From: Caballeronia sp. M1242
GTDB lineage: Bacteria > Pseudomonadota > Gammaproteobacteria > Burkholderiales > Burkholderiaceae
DNA: 64,000 nt
Assembly (NCBI RefSeq): GCF_017220215.1
Contig: NZ_CP071132.1
Span: 496,001-560,000, forward strand
Direction: 5' to 3'
Shown: positions 27,318-35,920 of the stretch, in pieces
How the letters are laid out: each line of letters starts with the position of its first letter
Position numbering within the stretch: the first letter of the stretch is position 1
Made by a program: the position numbers and the translations under genes
The notes under the pieces: model-generated
Seen by the model: only the letters and a program-made list of their open reading frames with translations
What the model was told of the DNA's origin: nothing
Database searches by the model: none

Positions 27318-29273
27318 ATGGTTGATTTCAAAAAAGAACCTTCTTCCGCTCAAGCTGATTTGCAGGACGGCGCCGCAACGCGACGGCTCACGCGTCAACA
27401 CTTTGCCCTGTATCGCGGCTATCTCGACGGCGTGTCGGAGGCGCAACTTCATGCATCGTATGGCGACTCGGGCAGCGACGTGCGCAGCACGCGCCGGCTC
27501 ATCGCTGCTTTGCGCGACACGCTGTCTGTGCTGGCGCGTCGCGCGCACGATACCGAAGCGGCGCATCTTCTCCGATTGCGCCCGGGAAGCATTCCGTCGA
27601 CGCCCGCCGAACTTGCCGGAAACGCGCCTACGCTCGAGACATTCCGTGAACGCGTCGATCCTGAGGGTGTATTCGGCGAAGCGGAATTGCTGGCGTTGTA
27701 TCGGGAGTCGTTCCCGGCGGACGCCTCGCCGACTGTCGATAGGCGAACCGCGCGAAACATGCGCCTGCGTCGGCGCCAGGCGGACGCGCTCGCGCGAATG
27801 GAAGCGACGCTGGTCCACGATCCGCGGCCTGACCATCCGATCGACGGTTGGTTCGAGCCGGCAGTCGCGGCGCGGCTCACCGCCGCGGGAATTGAGACGA
27901 TCTCGGATTTGATCGCGTTGGTCGAGCGCCGCCGGCATCGCTGGTACACCGCAGTGCCGCGACTCGGTCCCAAGGGCGCGCAGCGCATCGTCGACTGGCT
28001 GCAACTGCACTCGGACGCGCTCGGCCACAGGCTTTCGCCGTTGGCGCTGGTGCCGCGGCGACAGTGGACGCCGGCGGTGCCCGAGCGTCCCATTGCGAAC
28101 GGTGACGCGGTTGCTATCGCGCCGCTCGAAGCGATTCGCGTCCCTGCCCCGCTCGACGGCTCGGACGGGACGAATCGGGCTCGAGGCTCAAACTGCCTTC
28201 TTCGCACCGATATCGAGGCGATTAACGCGTGGCTCGACGCGCGTTCTGCAAGCGACCACACGCGGCGGGCTTATCGGCGGGAGGCTGAACGGCTGCTGCT
28301 GTGGGCATTGGTCGAAAAGAGGAAGCCGCTGTCGTCACTGACTTCGCCGGATTGCAGCGAGTATGTTCATACTTTTCTTCTGAATCCGAGTCCCGGGCGT
28401 TGGGTCGCGAAAGGCCGCGTCGAGCGGTGCCTCGCCGCATGGCGGCCGTTCGCCGGTCCGTTGTCCGATCGCAGCCGGGAGACAGCGCGCTCAATATTGA
28501 ACGCGATGTGCGAATGGCTCGTCGGGATCTGTTACTTAGCGACGAATCCGTTCAGCGGAATGGACCGGGCAGCGACGCCGCCCATTTTCGATGCACAGAC
28601 GCGGTCGCTCGACTTCGGGCAGTGGAAGCTCGTTTTCGACGCCGTGACCCGGCGTAAGTACACCTTTGTGGAGCATCGCGACCGCCTCGCGCTGCTGCTC
28701 GCGTACGCCACAGGCCTGCGCCGCGCCGAATTGGCGCATGCGACGACCGACATGCTGTCAGTCGGGCGCCTTCGGGGCGTCGACGCGCCGGTTTGGCGGT
28801 TGAGCGTCGGCGATGCGTCGCGACGGAGCGCAGCTCGATCCGTGTTGCTGCCGCCCATCGTGGTCGAGGCGCTGGAAGAAAACCTGACCATGCGCGGGCT
28901 TCCCAGCGTGCTGGACTGCCCGGAACGCACGCCGCTGCTCGCGCAGGCGCGAAACGGCGGGTCGATCACGCCCGACGGTATTGGCAAGTTGTTCAGGGCG
29001 ATTTTCGCGAACGCCGCCGCTGCAGCGGAAAAAAAGGTCCCTGGCTCCGGGCGGCTCCTCTCGCTCGCGAGCACGCATTGGTTGCGGCACACGCACTCGG
29101 CCCACGCGCTGGCGCACGGGGCGGACATCGTCGAGATCGGCAGGGGCCTCGGGCATGCAAGCTCTTCGACCACATCGGTTTACTTGCAGGGCGATAGTTC
29201 GCGGCGTTTACTTGGCGTCGAACGACTTCTAAGAGAGACTTTCGCGCTCGGACAGTCATCAGAATCCGCTTAA
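27318..29273 (+). CDS. Large tyrosine recombinase with long N-terminal region (DUF3701-type)
   Basis: From the ATG at 27318 the protein has 651 residues. The C-terminal catalytic domain is complete: Arg468 (TGLRRAEL), His587/Arg590 (HWLRH), His613 (LGHASSSTT) and nucleophile Tyr622 (SVYLQ). A core-binding domain precedes it (about 310-400). The first 250 residues are a separate helical region similar to what I know as DUF3701 phage-integrase N-termini, with a helix-hairpin-helix-like segment (AAGIETISDLIALV, RLGPKGAQRIVDWL). It lies immediately upstream of parAB, suggesting a replicon role such as dimer resolution. No Shine-Dalgarno is obvious. No att sites found. Confidence 0.85.
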   Translation: MVDFKKEPSSAQADLQDGAATRRLTRQHFALYRGYLDGVSEAQLHASYGDSGSDVRSTRRLIAALRDTLSVLARRAHDTEAAHLLRLRPGSIPSTPAELAGNAPTLETFRERVDPEGVFGEAELLALYRESFPADASPTVDRRTARNMRLRRRQADALARMEATLVHDPRPDHPIDGWFEPAVAARLTAAGIETISDLIALVERRRHRWYTAVPRLGPKGAQRIVDWLQLHSDALGHRLSPLALVPRRQWTPAVPERPIANGDAVAIAPLEAIRVPAPLDGSDGTNRARGSNCLLRTDIEAINAWLDARSASDHTRRAYRREAERLLLWALVEKRKPLSSLTSPDCSEYVHTFLLNPSPGRWVAKGRVERCLAAWRPFAGPLSDRSRETARSILNAMCEWLVGICYLATNPFSGMDRAATPPIFDAQTRSLDFGQWKLVFDAVTRRKYTFVEHRDRLALLLAYATGLRRAELAHATTDMLSVGRLRGVDAPVWRLSVGDASRRSAARSVLLPPIVVEALEENLTMRGLPSVLDCPERTPLLAQARNGGSITPDGIGKLFRAIFANAAAAAEKKVPGSGRLLSLASTHWLRHTHSAHALAHGADIVEIGRGLGHASSSTTSVYLQGDSSRRLLGVERLLRETFALGQSSESA

Positions 29274-29285
29274 CGCAACGTTGCG
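29274..29285. repeat. Perfect 12-bp palindrome, possible parS half
   Basis: CGCAACGTTGCG directly follows the recombinase stop codon, and a second AACGTT core occurs 16 bases later. Centromere sites bound by ParB are short palindromes near parAB, so this is a candidate, unproven. Confidence 0.3.
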
Positions 29286-29367
29286 GCCGCTGGGAACGTT
29301 GTAAAAATGCCTGAGAGCGCGGGAAAACGACTTCAGAGTTTACTTGAGGTTTACCGGTTGGGCGTTT

Positions 29368-29407
29368 ATTCTTCGGTTTGCAGCATGTTTTCCACAAACC
29401 GAAGAAT
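29368..29407. promoter_or_regulatory. 13-bp inverted repeat in the parA leader
   Basis: ATTCTTCGGTTTG and CAAACCGAAGAAT are perfect 13-base arms around a 14-base centre that contains TTTTCCACA, a DnaA-box variant. It ends 38 bp before the parA ATG. Partition operons are usually autoregulated by ParA or ParB binding to such repeats; a terminator is less likely because no T-run follows. Confidence 0.55.
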
Positions 29408-29445
29408 TATTTGCTTACCCAGGCCCGCCAGTGACTGCGAACTCC

Positions 29446-30624
29446 ATGTTAAGCGCCCGGCTTCCCGAAGTCGATCAATCCGTTTCCATCGAAACGCTGC
29501 TGGGGGTGGCCGCTCAAGCCACTGACATCCTCAACCAGATCCGCGACGCGATGCTGGAGCCGTACCCGCGCAAGAGCGCGCCCACTTTCACGAGCGCGCA
29601 GGTTGCGTCGCTGTGCGGCATCGACAAGCAACGGTTTCAGTATTTGACGACCAAGGGCGAACTGCCGGCAGGAACGTCGAAGGGTGCGGGACGAAGCAAA
29701 GAGTTCACGCTGGAAGAAACACTCACCTGGATACGGGCGACAAAAGAGCGCGTCAGGCGGCCCGAGGGTAAGCGCGGGCGGATCGTGACGGTGGCGAACT
29801 TCAAGGGCGGCGTCGCGAAAACGACGACCGCCGTCTCGGCCGCGCAGGCGCTGACGCTTCTCGGCCGACGCGTGCTGGTAATCGACTGCGACCCGCAAGG
29901 CACCACGACGCAACTGTGCGGTTGGGCGCCCGACGCTGAGATCTCCGACGACCAGACGCTCTTGCCGCTCATCTATGGCGACCAGGAGACACTGCGCTAC
30001 GCCGTGCAGCAGACGTATTGGCACAACCTAGATCTGATTCCGGCTTCCTCGTCGCTTTTCGACGCCGAATTCGAGATACCCGCGAAGGTCCTCAACGACA
30101 GCACGTTCGAGTTCTGGGAGATCGTTCGCAAGGGCTTGCTGCCCTTGACGGACGACTATGACGCGATCGTCATCGACACGCCGCCCGCGCTCAGCTATCT
30201 AACTATCAATGCGCTGCTCGCGTCCGACGCCATTCTGCTCCCCTGCCCGCCCGAAGCTCTCGACTTCGCGAGTTCGACTCAGTTCTGGCATCTATTCGCG
30301 GACATCGCGAAGAAGCTTCCGGGCGTGCTCGAGCAGAAGCGCTTCGACTTCGTGAACGTGATCTTGACTAAAGCCAAGTCGGACGATGTGTCTCGCGTGG
30401 TGCGGGGCTGGTTGCAAAAAGCCTACGGCGATCGCGTCCTGCCGTTCGAGATCCCCGAGTCCACTGTGCCGAAGGGAGCATCCGCCCAACTCTCTACCGT
30501 CTACGACTTGTCAAAACCGGATGGAAGCACGGCCGCATACAACCGGTTCAAAGAGCCGCTCGACCGGCTCGCAGAGCATCTCGACGCGCAATTCGTCCGC
30601 GCGTGGAACCAGAAGGAGGAATAA
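29446..30624 (+). CDS. parA: ParA-family partition ATPase with N-terminal DNA-binding domain
   Basis: From the ATG at 29446 the protein has 392 residues. A GTG at 29431 is an alternative, and neither has a good Shine-Dalgarno. Residues about 45-100 form a MerR-like helix-turn-helix (TSAQVASLCGIDKQRFQYLTTKG), as in plasmid-type ParA regulators. The deviant Walker A is KGGVAKTT (about 120-127), and Walker A' (RRVLVIDCDPQGTTT) and Walker B (DAIVIDTPP) follow. It would move ParB-bound replicons to daughter cells and repress its own promoter. It is coupled to parB, whose ATG directly follows its stop. Confidence 0.93.
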   Translation: MLSARLPEVDQSVSIETLLGVAAQATDILNQIRDAMLEPYPRKSAPTFTSAQVASLCGIDKQRFQYLTTKGELPAGTSKGAGRSKEFTLEETLTWIRATKERVRRPEGKRGRIVTVANFKGGVAKTTTAVSAAQALTLLGRRVLVIDCDPQGTTTQLCGWAPDAEISDDQTLLPLIYGDQETLRYAVQQTYWHNLDLIPASSSLFDAEFEIPAKVLNDSTFEFWEIVRKGLLPLTDDYDAIVIDTPPALSYLTINALLASDAILLPCPPEALDFASSTQFWHLFADIAKKLPGVLEQKRFDFVNVILTKAKSDDVSRVVRGWLQKAYGDRVLPFEIPESTVPKGASAQLSTVYDLSKPDGSTAAYNRFKEPLDRLAEHLDAQFVRAWNQKEE

Positions 30625-31596
30625 ATGGGGATTGGGGATAGGCTCCTCGCGAAGACTGCAAACGTCGGCAGCAAGCCGACTGACACGTCTCAACGACCCG
30701 CGAACACCGAGCCGCGGACCTCGCCCGGAAGATTGATGGATGCGCAGCATCGCATCAACGCGGCGCAGGCTCGCATTAAGGAACTGGAATCGCAACTTGA
30801 AGAACGGGCGGCGCTTGAAGTGCCGCTCGACGCGCTCGTAGAAGTACCGGGACGTCGCCGAAAGCTCACGGCCGAGCAGTTTCAGGAACTGAAGACCAAT
30901 CTCGCGCAGCACGCCCTCGCTACGCCGATTCTGGTTCGGTCCGTTTCAGACGGGCGGTACGAGATTGTGGCCGGACACAACCGGGTCGCCGCGTATCGCG
31001 AACTCGGACGCGGCACCATTCGCGCGAACGTTGCATCCATCGAGGAAGGCGAGATTGAGTTCGCCGCTTTCTTCTCGAACCTGCTATCGCCATCCCTTAC
31101 GGACTTTGAAAAGTATTGGAACTTCAAACGGCTGCAGGAGTTGAGCGGACTGTCGCGCACTGAGATAGCCGAAAGCGCCGGACTGAGCAAAAGCCACGTA
31201 AGCCGCATTTTCTCGTTCGACGCCCTGCCGGACGCAGCGAAGGAAATATTGGCCGCAAAGCCTGAGCGCCTCGGGAGTAACGCTGCCCAGAAGCTCGCGG
31301 CGCTTGCGGAAGCCGGGAAAAGTGAGAAGGTGGTCGAAGCAGTGAAGCGCCTCGTCGACGATGAGAGCTTCACTCAGGACAAAGCGGTGGCACTCGTTGC
31401 TGAGAAGCCCAAGGTCGCGCAGCCTAGCGCGACAGTCGTGCGCGCAGGACGGCGGAAGGTATGCGAAGTAACGACTCGGAATGGAGTGGTAGGAGTCCGG
31501 TTCTTCGAGAAAGACGCCGGCGCTGCGAATGATTGGGGGCAGCGGATAGCGGATTTCATTAGCAAGTCGCTAAGCGAGACCGCCGAAGATGAGTGA
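30625..31596 (+). CDS. parB: ParB/RepB-family partition protein
   Basis: The ATG abuts the parA stop, and the AAGGAGG binding site lies inside the parA end, a clear coupled pair. The 323-residue protein has the ParB nuclease-like fold with PILVRSVSDGRYEIVAGHNRVAAYRELG (GHxR-type CTP-binding motif). It continues with a central helix-turn-helix (SGLSRTEIAESAGLSKSHVSRIFSF) that would read parS, and a C-terminal dimerisation region. The architecture is of the plasmid/chromid RepB type. An intrinsic terminator follows about 130 bp later. Confidence 0.93.
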   Translation: MGIGDRLLAKTANVGSKPTDTSQRPANTEPRTSPGRLMDAQHRINAAQARIKELESQLEERAALEVPLDALVEVPGRRRKLTAEQFQELKTNLAQHALATPILVRSVSDGRYEIVAGHNRVAAYRELGRGTIRANVASIEEGEIEFAAFFSNLLSPSLTDFEKYWNFKRLQELSGLSRTEIAESAGLSKSHVSRIFSFDALPDAAKEILAAKPERLGSNAAQKLAALAEAGKSEKVVEAVKRLVDDESFTQDKAVALVAEKPKVAQPSATVVRAGRRKVCEVTTRNGVVGVRFFEKDAGAANDWGQRIADFISKSLSETAEDE

Positions 31597-31727
31597 CCTA
31601 CTAGGTACTCGTTAAAAATCAACGACTTAGAGTTTTGCAGTCAGGCAAGCGCTAACACTGCGCTGGAAACGTCCGAAAAGCATCAATTGGCCGAGGTAGC
31701 CATGTAACCGACACGCTGTATAAAGAC

Positions 31728-31757
31728 AAAAGCCTTCGGCGCCAACCGAAGGCTTTT
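31728..31757 (+). terminator. Intrinsic terminator after parAB
   Basis: AAAAGCCTTCGG, a 6-base loop and CCGAAGGCTTTT form a 12-bp stem whose right arm ends in four T; the left arm supplies the same signal for the other strand. It separates parAB from the replication protein gene, so that gene has its own promoter within 31758-31879. Confidence 0.75.
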
Positions 31758-31866
31758 GAATTCGGGCTTAACTGCTGTTCGCCCGGTTCGCTTCCCGACG
31801 CCAATCGGGTCACGAGTGCACATCTCGAAGTTTAGCGGATCGCGATCGGCAGTCAAGCGTTTGTCC

Positions 31867-31884
31867 TCCATTTCTCGAAATGGA
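31867..31884. promoter_or_regulatory. 18-bp palindrome overlapping the start of the replication gene
   Basis: TCCATTTC-TC-GAAATGGA has perfect 8-base arms, and the ATG of the downstream gene (31880) is inside the right arm. A protein bound here would block transcription or translation start. Autorepression by the Rep-like protein is a reasonable inference. Confidence 0.45.
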
Positions 31885-33214
31885 CGCACTTGACATGCAT
31901 ATCGCGCAACTTTCCGTTGCAGGCGAGGTTGGTTCTCGTCCGCAAAATAGTGACCTGCTTCCTGCGCCAGAAGACCGACAGGCGCTAGACGAATACGCTT
32001 GTGACCGGTCGAATCTGCCCTGGATCATTTTCCGCGCAGCGCATCGCGCCAATCACCTGTCCGCCCTGCCTGCCCGCGCCCGCGCGGTGCTCGCCGCCCT
32101 TGCTCGGACTGTCGATGCTGCTCGCCCCTTCGCAGCCATATTCGCCCGACGTGAGCTCTTGACAGGGCGAGCCCTTCAATCCATGCGCACGTTCTATCGG
32201 AGCCTCGAAGACCTCCAATCAGCGGGATTCATCACGCGCCCTCCGCAAACGCGGTATCAAAGCGCCGGTCTGTTCGGTAGAGCCTATCTGCACCTGACAC
32301 CTAAAGCGGCCGACTTGCTCGGTTTGACCGAGAAGCCCGCGATTGACAGTGGTTCTGCGCGCGAGTCAAACCAGGCGCCCGTGTACAACTCCGCGGGCGA
32401 TTTCTTGACCGCACCGTCTGTCACCCTGGCAGACGGTGCTATATATAAGGATCTATCCCCTACTAATCAAAAGAGACAACCGGCCCGCCTCCCCGCCGAT
32501 CTCAAACGCCTGCGGCTGCTGGGATTTCGTGAATTTCTAATCTTCAAACTCATGGGGGAGGCGCGACAACACGGAAAGCTTCTCTCCGACGTCGTAGAGA
32601 CCACATGGGAGCATCTGAAGCGGGCAAAGCATCCGATCAACTACCTGCGCGCTCTGCTGAAGAAGCCGATCGATTACGCCTACCGAGTTCGCACTCTTCG
32701 CGCTGAGACGGAACAGCGACAGTCGCGCGAATCGCAAGACTTGCACATCGTGAACACCACTCGGGCGATCGCCGGCAAAACATTCGTAAGCCGCGACGGG
32801 CTCACGCGCTATGTCGTTTCCGCCGATGCCACGGAACTCACGGCGCATCACCGTGACGAGCCGCGTCCTCGCGTGCGAGTGGGATCTTGGGCCACCGATT
32901 TCGTGGCAGCGCTCGACGGTGGCCACATCTCGCCGGTATCGCACGAGGCGTTGAACGTCGAAGGCGTTAAGCGGCAGGAGGATTTCGACCACATCTGCGA
33001 GCACGAAGTCGACAAGCAAGCGCCGAGCAGCACGGAACACGTCACGGCCCTGAAACGACTCCTCAGGTTGAAAACAGTCGGTGCCGTCCCCAAATCGACA
33101 TCGAGGCGGGAGTCGGAAAACCTGCGTGAACTCGTGATCTCACGACCCGCGCGGTGCGACATGTCGCATCAAGCAGACCTTTTGAAAAACCTGCTGCGTC
33201 GCAACAAACCCTGA
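31880..33214 (+). CDS. Putative replication initiator, winged-helix protein
   Basis: The 444-residue protein is not one I can name with certainty. Residues about 50-155 look like a winged helix (ALPARARAVLAALARTV, RALQSMRTFYRSLEDLQSAGFI, YLHLTPKAADLLGL). Residues 200-280 form a second helical domain (LKRLRLLGFREFLIFKLMGEA, TWEHLKRAKHPINYLRALLKKPIDYA). The C-terminal third is polar. This arrangement next to parAB fits a plasmid/chromid replication initiator. No Shine-Dalgarno is visible before the ATG at 31880 or the next at 31895. Internal base composition includes AT-rich patches (32440-32480) unlike neighbours, suggesting a separate history. Confidence 0.6.
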   Translation: MDALDMHIAQLSVAGEVGSRPQNSDLLPAPEDRQALDEYACDRSNLPWIIFRAAHRANHLSALPARARAVLAALARTVDAARPFAAIFARRELLTGRALQSMRTFYRSLEDLQSAGFITRPPQTRYQSAGLFGRAYLHLTPKAADLLGLTEKPAIDSGSARESNQAPVYNSAGDFLTAPSVTLADGAIYKDLSPTNQKRQPARLPADLKRLRLLGFREFLIFKLMGEARQHGKLLSDVVETTWEHLKRAKHPINYLRALLKKPIDYAYRVRTLRAETEQRQSRESQDLHIVNTTRAIAGKTFVSRDGLTRYVVSADATELTAHHRDEPRPRVRVGSWATDFVAALDGGHISPVSHEALNVEGVKRQEDFDHICEHEVDKQAPSSTEHVTALKRLLRLKTVGAVPKSTSRRESENLRELVISRPARCDMSHQADLLKNLLRRNKP

Positions 33215-33220
33215 TATACT
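33212..33220 (+). promoter_or_regulatory. Extended -10 promoter element before the sigma factor gene
   Basis: TGATATACT matches an extended -10 (TGn followed by TATACT) right at the end of the replication gene and about 180 bp before the sigma factor start. No good -35 lies at 17 bp, as is acceptable for extended -10 promoters. Confidence 0.4.
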
Positions 33221-33229
33221 CTAAGGTTC

Positions 33230-33243
33230 CGCCTCTAGAGGCG
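33230..33243. repeat. Perfect 14-bp palindrome between rep and sigma-factor genes
   Basis: CGCCTCTAGAGGCG is fully symmetric and lies ten bases after the extended -10 element, where an operator or a parS-like site would act. It has no T-run, so a terminator is unlikely. Confidence 0.4.
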
Positions 33244-33400
33244 ATTGAAATACGCAAGCTGCGCGAACGCGGTTTGCGCGCTTTGCTCGATGCGATTCTC
33301 AGCAAGCCGTCCGTGATCGAAAGTGATTCGATATCCATGCGGGCCGTACGCTCGCTTCCGGGGACCTGTCATCGCCGAGCAAACCTGTCGAGGAGAAAGT

Positions 33401-35404
33401 ATGGCAAGTTTTGATCGGGAAGATTCGGAGCTGGATATCGTCGCGCCGGCGCGCAAGTCGCCGGGCCGACGCGCAGGCAAAGCAAAGGGCCAGGCCGGCA
33501 ACGTGCAGCCCGATGTCGTGATGACGGCGGAGCAGGATGAAGAGCGTCAGCGTCAAATGCGCGCGTTGATTCAGTTGGGCAAGGAGCGTGGCTATCTGAC
33601 GCATGCCGAAATCAACGACCATCTGCCCGACAACTTCGCGCAGACGGCGGCGATGGAAACCATCGTCAGCACGTTTAACGACATGGGCGTGGCCGTCTAC
33701 GAGCAAGCACCGGACGCCGAAACGCTTCTGTTGAGCGACAACGCGCCGACGGTGGTGACCGATGAACAGTCGGAAGAGGAAGCCGAAAACGCGCTTTCGA
33801 CCGTCGACTCGGAATTCGGCCGCACGACCGACCCGGTTCGCATGTACATGCGGGAAATGGGCGCGACCGAACTGCTCACGCGCGCCGGGGAAATCGCTAT
33901 CGCGAAGCGCATCGAAGACGGCTTGCACGAGATGATTCAGGCGATCGCCGCATGCCCGTCGACGGTGGCGAGCATTCTGGCGGACGCGGCGCAAGTCGAA
34001 TCCGGCGAGCTCAAGATCGACGAACTCGTCGACGGTCTCAAGGAAGACGACGCAGCGGAAGAAGAAATTTCGGCCTCCGAAGTGACGGATTCGACGGACA
34101 TCGATACGGACGCCGAAGAATCGGATAGCGACGAAGACGACGACGGCGACATCGAAGGTGGCGATGCCGGTGCATCGAACGAAGCGCGTTTGAAGCAACT
34201 GAAAGCGGACTGCCTCGAAATTTTCGCTCGCGTGCGCGAGTTGGCCGAACAAGCCAGTCATCCGAAAGGTTCGGGTGCCGCAGCAACGAAGGCGGTCGAA
34301 CGCGCGCGCGCCGAGATTCAACGCGAGTTGGGATCGATCCGCTTTACGGCGAAGACCATCGACCGTCTGTGCGCGAACGTTCAGCAGCAAGTCGCGCAAG
34401 TACGCGAGATCGAACGTCGCATTCTGCAGATCGCCGTGGACCGCTGCGGCATGCCGCGCGAGAAGTTCGTCGAGTCGTTCCCGGGACATGAGACCGATCT
34501 CGAATGGACGGCGCGCACGGCCGCAAGCGCCAAGCAATACGGTGCATCGCTCGAGCGCAGTCTGCCGGCCATTCAGGCAGAGCAGCAAAAGCTCATCGAC
34601 ATCGAAGCCGCTGTCGCCATGCCGCTCAAGCAACTGAAGCAGATCAACCGTCAGATGACGGCTGCCGAGCTGAAGATGCGTCAGGCGAAGCGCGAGATGA
34701 TCGAGGCGAACCTGCGTCTCGTGATTTCGATCGCGAAGAAGTACGTCAACCGCGGCATGCAGTTCCTGGATCTGATCCAGGAAGGCAACATCGGTCTGAT
34801 GAAGGCGGTGGACAAGTTCGAATATCGCCGTGGCTGGAAGTTCTCGACGTACGCGACGTGGTGGGTTCGTCAGGCCGTGACGCGCTCGCTCGCCGATCAG
34901 GCGCGCACGATCCGCGTGCCGGTTCACATGATCGAAACGATCAACAAGCTAAACCGCATTTCGCGCGAGATTCTGCAGCAGACCGGCCAGGAAGCGCATC
35001 CGTCGGTGCTCGCCGAGCGCATGGAAATGCCCGAGGAGAAGATACGCGGGATTCTCAAGATCGCGAAGCAGCCGGTATCGTTGGAAACGCCGGTCGGTGA
35101 GGACGCCGATGCAACGCTTGGCGACATGATCGAAGACCAGGGCGCCGCGTCGCCGGCGGATGCCGCCGTGCACGCGAACATGCGTGCCGCCATAGACGAT
35201 GCGCTCAACGCGCTGTCGCCGCGCGAAGCAAAGGTGCTGCGCATGCGCTTTGGTATCGACACGGCGTCGGACTACACCCTCGAAGAACTCGGCAAGCAGT
35301 TCGATGTGACGCGCGAGCGTATTCGCCAGATCGAAAGCAAGGCGATGCGCAAGCTCATGCATCCGAGCCGCGCGGACAAGCTGCGTCCGTTCCTGGATCG
35401 CTAA
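33401..35404 (+). CDS. rpoD: RNA polymerase sigma-70 factor, RpoD type
   Basis: The ATG at 33401 follows AGGAG. The 667-residue protein has all sigma-70 parts: region 1.1 (LIQLGKERGYLTHAEINDHLP), region 1.2 with DPVRMYMREMG, an acidic non-conserved insert near 215-250, region 2 (RLVISIAKKYVNRGMQFLDLIQEGNIGLMKAVDKFEYRRGWKFSTYATWW), region 3 and region 4 (YTLEELGKQFDVTRERIRQIE). It should be a primary or near-primary sigma factor. Unlike the classical rpsU-dnaG-rpoD order, it stands alone beside the replication genes. Ends in a strong terminator. Whether a second rpoD exists elsewhere cannot be seen. Confidence 0.93.
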   Translation: MASFDREDSELDIVAPARKSPGRRAGKAKGQAGNVQPDVVMTAEQDEERQRQMRALIQLGKERGYLTHAEINDHLPDNFAQTAAMETIVSTFNDMGVAVYEQAPDAETLLLSDNAPTVVTDEQSEEEAENALSTVDSEFGRTTDPVRMYMREMGATELLTRAGEIAIAKRIEDGLHEMIQAIAACPSTVASILADAAQVESGELKIDELVDGLKEDDAAEEEISASEVTDSTDIDTDAEESDSDEDDDGDIEGGDAGASNEARLKQLKADCLEIFARVRELAEQASHPKGSGAAATKAVERARAEIQRELGSIRFTAKTIDRLCANVQQQVAQVREIERRILQIAVDRCGMPREKFVESFPGHETDLEWTARTAASAKQYGASLERSLPAIQAEQQKLIDIEAAVAMPLKQLKQINRQMTAAELKMRQAKREMIEANLRLVISIAKKYVNRGMQFLDLIQEGNIGLMKAVDKFEYRRGWKFSTYATWWVRQAVTRSLADQARTIRVPVHMIETINKLNRISREILQQTGQEAHPSVLAERMEMPEEKIRGILKIAKQPVSLETPVGEDADATLGDMIEDQGAASPADAAVHANMRAAIDDALNALSPREAKVLRMRFGIDTASDYTLEELGKQFDVTRERIRQIESKAMRKLMHPSRADKLRPFLDR

Positions 35405-35435
35405 GCCCGAGCGCAGTAGTACGAGCAGGGCCGCA

Positions 35436-35472
35436 ACGCGTGCCGTCCAGTGGACGGCACGCGTTTTTTTTC
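35436..35472 (+). terminator. Strong intrinsic terminator after rpoD
   Basis: ACGCGTGCCGTCCA-G-TGGACGGCACGCGT gives perfect 14-base arms (35436-35449 and 35451-35464) followed by a nine-T run. It lies 31 bp past the rpoD stop and separates it from the convergent exported protein gene. Confidence 0.9.
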
Positions 35473-35483
35473 GCCTGCGCCGC

Positions 35484-35846
35484 TCAGCCGCGCGTCGTGC
35501 CCTTCGGCGCCGATGCCGCCGCGCACGCCTGCAGCGCGATGATCGCCTTCCGCGCGAGCGTCACCGTCTCTTCGCAAGCGTGGACGTTGGCGAAGATCGA
35601 GCATCCGCCGCCCGCGTCTATCTTCGATACCGCTCGGCGCACGCGCTCCAGCGCCGACTGCGGCGAGCCGCTGTCCTTCACGATGGCGGCGACGTCGAAT
35701 GCGCTGCCGCCATCTGTTTCGACGTAACCGGGGCATTGACCGACCGCCTGCGCGTGCGCGCCCGCGCATGCGGACCCGACGAGCGCAGCGGCGGCCAGCG
35801 TTCGCGCGCTGCGCCTACGGAGATCAAAGAAGGAAGGAGTGTTCAT
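35484..35846 (-). CDS. Small exported hypothetical protein
   Basis: From the ATG ending at 35846 the product is 120 residues with a signal peptide (ARTLAAAALVGSACAGAHAQA) and a mature part containing four to five cysteines (QCPGY, GGGCS, HACEE, QACA), suggesting periplasmic disulfides. An ATG ending at 35882 would add 12 residues. Convergent with rpoD across its terminator. No family recognised. Confidence 0.6.
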   Translation of the reverse strand: MNTPSFFDLRRRSARTLAAAALVGSACAGAHAQAVGQCPGYVETDGGSAFDVAAIVKDSGSPQSALERVRRAVSKIDAGGGCSIFANVHACEETVTLARKAIIALQACAAASAPKGTTRG

Positions 35847-35920
35847 GGCGTCCCAGTCCAACGAAGCATCGCATCGAGACATGGCGCGCCGGGCTCATCC
35901 ATAGCGGTCGCAAAGCACCG

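Noticed and set aside
31728..31757. parS site at the hairpin after parB
   Set aside because: The symmetric arms end in A/T runs on both sides and have a 6-base loop, the usual form of a bidirectional terminator.
27318..33214. Whole block as an integrated prophage or transposon
   Set aside because: No structural phage genes, transposase, terminal repeats or tRNA junction were seen; parAB and the Rep-like gene fit a replicon core better.
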